Source: AC-37 sp036386455
GTDB taxonomy: Bacteria; Actinomycetota; Thermoleophilia; Solirubrobacterales; Thermoleophilaceae
Direction: 5' to 3'
DNA length: 40,170 nucleotides
Assembly (NCBI GenBank): GCA_036386455.1
Contig: DASVVS010000015.1
Location: 1-40,170 of the forward strand
Under the pieces are notes generated by a model, which made no database searches, was not told the DNA's origin, and saw only the letters and a program-made list of their open reading frames with translations. The position numbers and the translations under genes were made by a program. Positions 33,672 to 40,170 of this stretch are shown here, in pieces. Positions within the stretch are counted from its first letter, which is position 1. Each line of letters begins with the position of its first letter.

Positions 33672-36369
33672 ACAGGCGCGGGAACGCGCTCGCGGGCGTG
33701 CGGTCGGTCAGCCCGACCGCGTGCGGCAGCCAGGCCGAGAAGAGCCCGACGTAGTAGCCGAAGACGGCGCCGACCGCCACGTCGAGCGGGAAGTGCGCGC
33801 CGAACGTGATCCGCGTGAGCGCGATCAGGCCGACGTAGATCCAGAACGGCGTGCGCAGGGCGGGCACGAGCGTCATGCCGGCGACAGCGATGGCGGTCGT
33901 CACGACCATGTGGCCGCTCGGGAACGAGGCGATGTGAGCCCAGGTGCGCTCGGGCGTGACCAGCAGCACCTCGAGGCCGCCGATCTCCTCCGGCCGCGGG
34001 CGCTCGTAGAGCAGGTAGACCGCCTGCACGAGCAGGTCCGAGAACAGGCCGGCGAAGAGGACGGCGCAGGCGACCGCGACCGTCGCGCGCGTGCGGGTGG
34101 CCGCGGCCCACACCGCGGCGACCAGGCCGAGCAGCAGGTAGTTGCGCGAGTGCGGGTCGAGCGCCTCGTAGAGCCACTCCGGCCCGCCGCCGAGCGAGTT
34201 CAACATCACGAACAGCCCCTGGTCGGCCGGGGCGAGCAGCGGCATCAGCGCGCCCACGACCATCGTCCCCGCCACGACCATCCCCAGGCGGAGCCCCCAG
34301 GTGCGGGCGAACTCGCGCGAGGGGCGGTGCAGGCGGCGGCGCTCGCCGCGCGGCGCGGATCCGCCCACCAGTGCGCGCAGCACGCGGGCCGTGTCGCGCA
34401 CCGGCCGGAACGACGAGGAGGCGCCGTCGTATATCGCCGGGATCGGCACCCAGGCGAGCGCCAGGCCGGCGCGCGCGGCGGCGCGCAGGTGGTGGGTCTC
34501 GGCCTCGTAGCGGCCGGGCGGGAGCGGGGCGCGCTCGAGCGCGGCGGTGCGGATCAGGCGCATCCCGCACTGGGCGTCGGGCACGGGGCGCCCGAGCCGG
34601 ACCGTGAGCACGGCGCTCGAGACGGCGTTCGTGAAGCGGCGGGTCCGGGGCATGGCGGCGCGGTCGCCGCTGCGGTCGCCGATCACGAGCTCCGCATGCG
34701 CGGCGGCGGCCACGAAGGCGGGCACGCGCTCCGGCGGGTGCTGGCCGTCGGCGTCGATCACCACGATCGCGTCGGGCCGCTCGGCCCGTGCCAGGACGGC
34801 CCGTGCCCCGGCGGCGACGGCATCGCCCTTGCCGGCGTTCTCGGGCAGGCGGACGAGCTGCACGCGCGGCCTGGCGGCCAGGCGGCCGAGCGCATCCTCG
34901 CCGTCGGGCGGCACGCCGTCGGCCACCACCAGGACGTCGTCCACGTGCGGCGCGAGACCGGCGACGACAGCCTCCAGCCGCGCGGTGAGGTGGGCCGGGA
35001 CGATGGCGGTGACCGTGCGGACGGGCGCGAGCGCGGGGCCGGGCCGCGCCGGCTCGCGGCGTGCCGCGCGCGCGAGCGGGACGAGTGAGACGAGCGCCGC
35101 GACCCCGACCAGCGGGAGGACCCGGTACGAGTCGGTGACCGCCACGAGCAGGCCGGCGGCCGGCAGCGTGATCGCCGAGCCGATCGCGCGGACCGCGAAG
35201 AAGAGGCCCGTGTACCGGCCGGACTCGCCGTCGGGGACGAAGCGCGCGAAGTACGGGAAGCCGAGCGCGGTCACGAGCCCGAAGCCGACCGCCGCGGCGG
35301 CGAACGGGACCGCGGCCGCGGCGATCGTGGTGGCGGGGGCCGCGGCGATCAGGCCGGCGCCGAGCAGCGAGGCGCCCGTGAGCAGCAGCGGCAGCACGCG
35401 CTCAGGGCGCGCGCGGCCGGCCACGAGCATCGCCGCGCCCGTCAGCACGCCGTAGCCGGCGAGCAGGCCGGACGCGGGGCCGGGTCCGACCCCGAGCGCG
35501 TGGTCGGCGTACAGGAGGAAGAAGGCGGGCAGCGCGCCGTAGGCGACGAGCCAGAGGATCTGGGCGAGCAGGACCTCGCGGGCGCCGGGGAGGCGGGCGG
35601 CGGAGGCGAGCTCGCGGAGGGTCGGGCGGTGGTCGCGGGGGTGGTTGCGGGGGGCCCCGCCGGGCGCGGCTTCGCCGGAGGCGGCGACCCCACCGGGCGC
35701 GGCTTCGCCGGTGGCGGCGGCGGCTTCGCCGGAGGCGTCGGCTTCGGCCGGCACCAGCCGCCGGCGCACGACCGCGACCGTCGGCGCCGCCAGCACCAGC
35801 ACGAGCACGGCTCCCACCGCGAACAGCGCCGGCGCCGAGACCTCGATGAGGGCGGCACCCGCCCCCAGCGCGAGCATCCCGCCGAGCAGCATCGCCACCT
35901 CCTGGGCGCTCGTCGCCGCCGGGCGGCGGGCGTCCTCGAACGACTCGACCACGATCGAGCGGTGCGCCGTGGCCGCCGCGTTCAGCCCCACGTAGACCGC
36001 CGCCGCGGCCAGGCCGAGCAGCACGTAGGAGGTCGTCGTGCCAAGCGCGATCGCCACCAGCCCGCCCGCGCTCAGCGCCACGCCGCCGATCACGAACGGC
36101 AGCCGCCGCCCGAGCCGGCCGCGCCGCCGGCGGTCGCTCCACACACCCACGCCGATCGGCACCGCGAAGCCGGCGACGGCGTTCACCAGCATGACCATGC
36201 CGATCAGGCCGGGGGCGTCGTCGATCCGGTCGAGCAGCACGGGGACGTACGTGGTGGTGAGCGCACGCGCGGCGCCGACGCCCGCGGCCGCGACGCCGAA
36301 GCCCGCGAGGAAGGCGAAGCCGCCGCCCTTGGCGGAGCCGCGCCGCTCGGCGGAGCCGCGGCCCCTCAC
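33637..36369 (-). CDS. MFS transporter - GT2 glycosyltransferase - PAP2 fusion protein
   Basis: A single open frame of 910 aa with three domains. Residues about 17-437: a major-facilitator-like transporter (roughly 12 helices, GVWSDRRRRGRLGRR loop) interrupted by an Ala/Gly-rich cytoplasmic linker near 205-245. Residues about 452-670: a family-2 glycosyltransferase like polyprenyl-phosphate sugar transferases, with NAGKGDAV (511-518), VIDADGQHPP (DxD at 539-541) and QCGMRL. Residues about 690-890: a PAP2 domain with PSGH (817-820) and Arg853-x5-His859-x3-Asp863; the first-motif Lys is Tyr785. The frame is open to 36537 but GTG 36369 overlaps the lipid kinase stop (GTGA). Likely role, inferred: make, move or dephosphorylate a lipid-linked sugar. 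Confidence 0.85.
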   Translation of the reverse strand: MRGRGSAERRGSAKGGGFAFLAGFGVAAAGVGAARALTTTYVPVLLDRIDDAPGLIGMVMLVNAVAGFAVPIGVGVWSDRRRRGRLGRRLPFVIGGVALSAGGLVAIALGTTTSYVLLGLAAAAVYVGLNAAATAHRSIVVESFEDARRPAATSAQEVAMLLGGMLALGAGAALIEVSAPALFAVGAVLVLVLAAPTVAVVRRRLVPAEADASGEAAAATGEAAPGGVAASGEAAPGGAPRNHPRDHRPTLRELASAARLPGAREVLLAQILWLVAYGALPAFFLLYADHALGVGPGPASGLLAGYGVLTGAAMLVAGRARPERVLPLLLTGASLLGAGLIAAAPATTIAAAAVPFAAAAVGFGLVTALGFPYFARFVPDGESGRYTGLFFAVRAIGSAITLPAAGLLVAVTDSYRVLPLVGVAALVSLVPLARAARREPARPGPALAPVRTVTAIVPAHLTARLEAVVAGLAPHVDDVLVVADGVPPDGEDALGRLAARPRVQLVRLPENAGKGDAVAAGARAVLARAERPDAIVVIDADGQHPPERVPAFVAAAAHAELVIGDRSGDRAAMPRTRRFTNAVSSAVLTVRLGRPVPDAQCGMRLIRTAALERAPLPPGRYEAETHHLRAAARAGLALAWVPIPAIYDGASSSFRPVRDTARVLRALVGGSAPRGERRRLHRPSREFARTWGLRLGMVVAGTMVVGALMPLLAPADQGLFVMLNSLGGGPEWLYEALDPHSRNYLLLGLVAAVWAAATRTRATVAVACAVLFAGLFSDLLVQAVYLLYERPRPEEIGGLEVLLVTPERTWAHIASFPSGHMVVTTAIAVAGMTLVPALRTPFWIYVGLIALTRITFGAHFPLDVAVGAVFGYYVGLFSAWLPHAVGLTDRTPASAFPRLSRPRPARARAA

Positions 36370-37262
36370 GGCGCCGCCACCCTCAGCCGTCCCTGCTCCA
36401 CCGACACCGTGGCCGACCCGGTGCCGAGCGGGGTGCCGTCGCCCGCGAGCGGGACGGGCCCGGTGAGCACGGCGTCGCGGGCGCGGGCCAGCCGCACGCC
36501 GCGGCGGCCGAGGTGGCGGCCGCGGTAGACCGACCACATCAGCCGCGCCACGTCGATGCGCGACTCCGCCTCGAGCACGATCGCCTCGAGCAGGCCGTCA
36601 CGCGGGCGGGCGAGCGGGTCGACCCGGAAGCCAAAGCCGAAGTACGGGAGGTTCGACAGGAACACCTGCGCGGCCTGGCCCCTGAAGGCGGCGCTGCCGT
36701 CGGCGCACAGCGCCACGTCGTAGGGCTCGAACTCGCGCAGCGCCGAGGCGAACGCCTGCGCGCCGCCGCGCACGTCCCCGGAGTTCTCGCCGCCGTAGCG
36801 CGAGCGGGCGTCGGCCTGGAGGCCCGCGCTCACGCCCTCCACGCACCACTCGTGTCCGGCGCCGGTCTCCACCCGGAGCAGGTCGAGCGGCCGCGACAGC
36901 GCGTTGGCGGCCACCGACGCCGCGCCGCGCAGGTCCAGCGGCACGCCAAGCGCGCGGGCCACGTTGTTCGCGCGGCCGGTGGGCACGATCGCGATCTCGG
37001 GCAGCTCGACCGGCTGGTTGACCGCCGCGTGGAGCGTGCCGTCGCCGCCCACGAGCGCCACGCGCCGCCGGCCGGCCGACGCCAGCACCTCGCCGAGCTC
37101 GGCCTCCGACCCGGTCACCACGCCCTCGGCGCGCGCGCCCGCGGCGCGAAGCTCCGCGCACACGGCCTCGAGCAGCGCGTGCGGATCCCCCGCCCCACTG
37201 GCGGTGCCGTTGACTACAGCCATCACTCCCTCGTCCGAGGGTGCCATCAACGATCGAGGCAT
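36366..37262 (-). CDS. diacylglycerol kinase-family lipid kinase (YegS/BmrU-like)
   Basis: A 298-aa ATP-dependent lipid kinase. VGGDGTLHAAVNQ (71-83) is the conserved nucleotide-binding GGDGT; AIVPTGRANNVARAL (91-105) corresponds to the second conserved block. A C-terminal beta-sandwich, usual for the family, follows. Frame opens at 37319, but ATG 37262 is best: GGAGG lies 7 nt upstream, and it overlaps the stop of an 8-codon leader frame as TAATG. It overlaps the MFS-GT2-PAP2 gene as GTGA, pointing to joint action on lipid phosphates. The lipid is not known. Confidence 0.88.
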   Translation of the reverse strand: MPRSLMAPSDEGVMAVVNGTASGAGDPHALLEAVCAELRAAGARAEGVVTGSEAELGEVLASAGRRRVALVGGDGTLHAAVNQPVELPEIAIVPTGRANNVARALGVPLDLRGAASVAANALSRPLDLLRVETGAGHEWCVEGVSAGLQADARSRYGGENSGDVRGGAQAFASALREFEPYDVALCADGSAAFRGQAAQVFLSNLPYFGFGFRVDPLARPRDGLLEAIVLEAESRIDVARLMWSVYRGRHLGRRGVRLARARDAVLTGPVPLAGDGTPLGTGSATVSVEQGRLRVAAP

Positions 37263-37285
37263 TACGAGTCCTCCACGTCCATCAT
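37262..37285 (-). other. short leader ORF overlapping the lipid kinase start
   Basis: ATGATG...TAA encodes seven residues (MMDVEDS) and its stop overlaps the kinase ATG as TAATG. It contains the GGAGG that serves the kinase. Too short to be sure it is translated. Confidence 0.25.
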
Positions 37286-37323
37286 CTGCGACAAGACGTT
37301 CGCGCGCAAGTGCGCGCAAGGTC

Positions 37324-37764
37324 TTACTCGCGGACGATCAGGAACACGCCCGCCGCGAGGAGCGCCACTCCGGCGATCCGCGCGGGACTGAGCGGCTTCT
37401 CGTCGAGCCCGAAGGCCCCCATGCGGTCGAGCAGGACCGAGAAGGCCAGCTGGCCGGCGATGGTGGCGGCGGTCACTCCGCCGGCGCCCAGGGTCCGCAC
37501 GCTCACGAGCACGGTCGTGACGTACGCGGCGCCCAGCAGGCCGCCGGTCAGGTAGTACCAGCGCAGCTCCCCGACGGCCCCGAGGTCCACGTTCTGCCCG
37601 CTGAGCAGCGTGATCCCCACGAGCGCCACCGTCCCGATGGTGAAGGAGATGGTGGCGGCGGCGAACGAGCCGGCGGCCTTTCCGAGCACGCCGTTGATCG
37701 GCGCCTGCATGGCGACCAGGGAGCCCGCGCAGGCGGTGAGGAAGACGGCCAGGCCCGGCTTCAC
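37324..37764 (-). CDS. YdcZ-like (DMT superfamily) small membrane exporter
   Basis: A 146-aa membrane protein with five hydrophobic helices and the pattern of the YdcZ/DUF606 family of inner-membrane exporters: AMQAPINGVLGK in the first helix region, YYLTGGLLGAAYV in the middle, and VALLAAGVFLIV at the end. GTG 37764 overlaps the polA stop (GTGA); the frame open further upstream is a shadow of polA. It is followed after 61 bp by the lipid kinase; that gap contains a direct repeat of CTTGCGCGC. Substrate unknown. Confidence 0.85.
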   Translation of the reverse strand: MKPGLAVFLTACAGSLVAMQAPINGVLGKAAGSFAAATISFTIGTVALVGITLLSGQNVDLGAVGELRWYYLTGGLLGAAYVTTVLVSVRTLGAGGVTAATIAGQLAFSVLLDRMGAFGLDEKPLSPARIAGVALLAAGVFLIVRE

Positions 37765-40170
37765 TTGGCCGCCAGCCAGTTCTCGCCGGAGCCGGCGTCG
37801 ACGGCGAGCGGCGGGTCGAGGTCGTAGGCACCGGCCATCTCGCGCACCACGATCTCGGACGCCGCCTCCACCTCGCCCTCCGGCGCCTCGAACAGCAGCT
37901 CGTCGTGGATCTGGAGCACGAGCCGCGTGCCCAGGCCGGCGTCGCGCAGGGCGTCCACGCTGCGGACCATCGCCACCTTGATGATGTCCGCGGCGCTTCC
38001 CTGGATCGGCGTGTTCACCGCCAGCCGCTCGCCCAGCGAGCGCGTCTGCCACTTGCGCGAGCGCAGCTCCGGGATGCGCCGCTTGCGGCCGAAGATCGTG
38101 GTCACGTGGCCTCGCTCGGTGGCCTCGGCGATCGTCGTGTCGATGAACTCCTTGACCTTCGGGAAGCGCGCGAGGTAGCGCTCGATGAACTCGCCGGCCT
38201 CGTCCTGGGGGATGTCGAGCCGGTCGGCCAGGCCGTACGCGGACAGCCCGTAGACGATCCCGAAGTTGATCATCTTCGCCTTCGAGCGCGTGCCCGGGTC
38301 GATGTCCTTCGGCTCGACCCCGAACATCTCGGCGGCGGTGGCCGTGTGCACGTCCTCGCCGCGGGCGAAGATGTCCTTCAGCACCTCCTCGCCGCACACG
38401 TGGGCGAGCACGCGCAGCTCGACCTGCGAGTAGTCGGCGGAGATCAGCCGGTGCCCCTCCTCCGCCACGAAGCACTGGCGGATCTCGCGGCCGAGCTCGG
38501 TGCGGATCGGGATGTTCTGGAGGTTCGGGTCGGTGCTGGAGAGGCGGCCGGTGGTCGTCGCCGTCTGGTTGAAGGTGGTGTGCAGCCGGCTGCGGCCGTC
38601 GACCAGCAGCGGCAGCGCGTCGAGGTAGGTCGACTTGAGCTTCGACAGCTCCCGCCAGCGCTCGATCTTGGGGATGATCTCGTGCTCGGAGCGGATCGCC
38701 TGCAGCACGCGAGCGTCGGTGCTGAAGCCGGTCTTGCCGCGGCGCTTCTTGCTCAGCCCCAGCTTGTTGAAGAGGATCTCGCCGAGCTGCTGCGGGGAGC
38801 CGATCGTGAACTCGGTGCCCGCCAGCTCGTGGATCTCGCCCTCGAGCTCCTCGACCTGCTCCTGCACCTTGGTCGAGATCTCGGCGAGCTTGGCCGTGTC
38901 GAGCTTGATGCCCTCGCGCTGCAGGTCCACGAGGACGTCGACGAGCGGCAGCTCGACCTCCTCGAAGAGCCGCGTGAGGCCCTCGCTCCGGAGCTCCTCG
39001 CGCTGGCGCTCGGCGAGTGCACGGGTCACGATCGCGCGCTCGGCGAGGCCGTCCCGCTCCGCCTGCCCCCCGGACGGAGGGTCGACGTTCGCCCCCAGCC
39101 CCTCGCGGTCGGCCAGCTCGTCGAGCGGATAGGCGCGGCCGGCGGGGTCGAGCAGATAGGCCGCCACGAGCGTGTCGTGCTCGAGCGGCGGCGCCTCGGT
39201 CGGCTCCTCCGACGCCGCGATGGTCTTCCAGTCGTGGGCCACGAGCGGGCGCCGGCCCCAGGCCATCGTGATGGCGGCCAGCGACTCGGCCTCGCCGGTG
39301 AGGACCGTCTCGCCCCCCGCGTACGCCGCGAACTCCAGCGGCGGCCGGGGAGAGGCGGCCTCGAGGTCGAGGGAGAGCTCGGCGGGTGGCGGTTGCTCGT
39401 CACCGTCCTGCCCGGGGGCCGCTATGCGACCCGAATCCAGGACAGTGCCGTCCTCGGGGACGGGCCGCGCCGCCACGAGTGTGGCGAGTTCCCCGTCGAG
39501 CTCCTCGAGTGCGGCCGTCGAGCCCTCGACCGCCCGCGCCTCGATCGTCAGCGCCGCGACCTCCCGCGGCGCCGCCGCGTCCTCCCCCAGGGCCTCCTCG
39601 AGCCGCTCCAGCGGCGCGCGCAGCTCGAACTCGCGGAACACCTCGCGCAGGCGGGCGCGGTCGGGCTCGTCCGAGAGGCACTCCTCGGGGTCCAGCTCGA
39701 CCGCCACGTCGCGCTGCGCCGTGGCGAGCTGCTTCGAGATCCGCGCGTCCTCGGCGTGGTTGGTCAGGTTCTCCTTGCGCTTGGCCCCGGAGATCTCGTC
39801 CACGCTCGCGAGCACGGTCTCCAGGTCGCCGAAGCGCTGGAGCAGCTCGGAGGCCGTCTTGTCGCCGATCCCGGGGACACCGGGGATGTTGTCCGAGGTG
39901 TCGCCCTTGAGGCCGTAGAAGTCGGGGATGAGCTCGTGCGAGATGCCGTAGCGGTCGAGCACCTCCTCCGGCCCGTAGACCTTCGTCTCCGTGATCCCGC
40001 GCGAGGTCGCCATCACGCGCACGCCGTCGCCGACGATCTGGAACGCGTCGCGGTCGCCGGTGACGACGACGACCGGGATGCCCTCCTCGCGGGCGCGCTC
40101 GGCGATCGACGCGATCACGTCGTCGGCCTCGAAGCCGTCGACCTTGATGTTGCGGTGGCCGAACGCGTCG
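37761..40170 (-). CDS. polA: DNA polymerase I, 5' end cut by window edge
   Basis: Repair and Okazaki-fragment polymerase; 802 residues are visible plus the stop, with the frame still open at the right edge (upstream codons read DAFGHRNIKVDGFEADD, the 5'-nuclease domain), so about 100 N-terminal residues are missing. The 5'-3' exonuclease domain is followed by a 3'-5' exonuclease-like domain that lacks the DxE catalytic pair (no DTET-type motif in the region about residues 240-330), as in Taq polymerase, suggesting no proofreading. The polymerase domain is complete: motif A DYSQVELR, motif B RSKAKMINFGIVYG with Phe at the dideoxy-discrimination position, motif C QIHDELLFE. Downstream YdcZ-like gene overlaps its stop. 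Confidence 0.97.
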   Translation of the reverse strand, partial: DAFGHRNIKVDGFEADDVIASIAERAREEGIPVVVVTGDRDAFQIVGDGVRVMATSRGITETKVYGPEEVLDRYGISHELIPDFYGLKGDTSDNIPGVPGIGDKTASELLQRFGDLETVLASVDEISGAKRKENLTNHAEDARISKQLATAQRDVAVELDPEECLSDEPDRARLREVFREFELRAPLERLEEALGEDAAAPREVAALTIEARAVEGSTAALEELDGELATLVAARPVPEDGTVLDSGRIAAPGQDGDEQPPPAELSLDLEAASPRPPLEFAAYAGGETVLTGEAESLAAITMAWGRRPLVAHDWKTIAASEEPTEAPPLEHDTLVAAYLLDPAGRAYPLDELADREGLGANVDPPSGGQAERDGLAERAIVTRALAERQREELRSEGLTRLFEEVELPLVDVLVDLQREGIKLDTAKLAEISTKVQEQVEELEGEIHELAGTEFTIGSPQQLGEILFNKLGLSKKRRGKTGFSTDARVLQAIRSEHEIIPKIERWRELSKLKSTYLDALPLLVDGRSRLHTTFNQTATTTGRLSSTDPNLQNIPIRTELGREIRQCFVAEEGHRLISADYSQVELRVLAHVCGEEVLKDIFARGEDVHTATAAEMFGVEPKDIDPGTRSKAKMINFGIVYGLSAYGLADRLDIPQDEAGEFIERYLARFPKVKEFIDTTIAEATERGHVTTIFGRKRRIPELRSRKWQTRSLGERLAVNTPIQGSAADIIKVAMVRSVDALRDAGLGTRLVLQIHDELLFEAPEGEVEAASEIVVREMAGAYDLDPPLAVDAGSGENWLAAK

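Noticed and set aside
37765..38475. N-terminal 237 codons of the frame that continues into the YdcZ-like gene
   Set aside because: This part is an out-of-frame shadow of polA; the GTGA overlap at 37761-37764 marks the real start.

Overview
The window is high-GC, gene-dense actinobacterial chromosome. GTG starts are frequent, some TTG starts are used, and most genes have no Shine-Dalgarno site but carry a TANNNT box a few bases before the start codon. The content (UvrA, UvrB, Pol I, a four-domain ribosomal protein S1 with a long Ala/Pro tail, a DivIVA-domain protein, many secreted or membrane proteins of unknown role) would fit the Thermoleophilia/Solirubrobacterales. That placement is an inference from gene content and style, not from a search. 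No rRNA, tRNA, CRISPR array or insertion sequence was recognised.

Layout. 1-2790: uvrA (minus strand, its 3' end lost off the left edge), divergent from a secreted clan-A glycosidase-like gene (2922-4052). 4059-5898: two tandem, paralogous short-chain dehydrogenases. 5909-8679: a type II restriction-modification cassette (SacI-like endonuclease, C5-cytosine methyltransferase, divergent Vsr repair endonuclease) that looks richer in A/T than its surroundings and is probably acquired. 8707-9672: a DivIVA-domain coiled-coil protein.

9787-21005 is the most unusual region. It is a six-gene minus-strand operon joined by overlaps or very short gaps: a polytopic membrane protein, two small membrane proteins, a secreted and membrane-anchored vWA protein with an intact MIDAS, a 1127-residue tubulin/FtsZ-superfamily protein, and a 1109-residue membrane protein ending in a trypsin/HtrA-like domain whose catalytic serine position is Thr. 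A CorA-like protein with GAN in place of the GMN signature lies just upstream (21101-22336). The tubulin-like plus vWA pairing resembles the FtsZ-like/vWA membrane-remodelling neighbourhoods predicted by comparative genomics, but I know of no described function for this gene set. It is the best candidate here for an undescribed system.

22441-28065: uvrB, a small secreted protein, and an rpsA-coaE-lytic transglycosylase operon. 28114-31927: an FAD oxidoreductase, a secreted Ig/cadherin-like repeat protein, and a small operon (two membrane proteins and a SnoaL-like protein). 31938-33671: a YHYH-domain lipoprotein and a PAP2 phosphatase. 33637-40170: a minus-strand run polA (5' end off the right edge), a YdcZ-like exporter, a diacylglycerol-kinase-family lipid kinase, and a 910-residue MFS-GT2-PAP2 triple fusion, which together suggest lipid-linked sugar or phospholipid metabolism.

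At least twelve genes have a TANNNT box 6-9 nt before the start codon, the arrangement of leaderless transcripts. In three places the TA of that box is supplied by the stop codon of the gene upstream.
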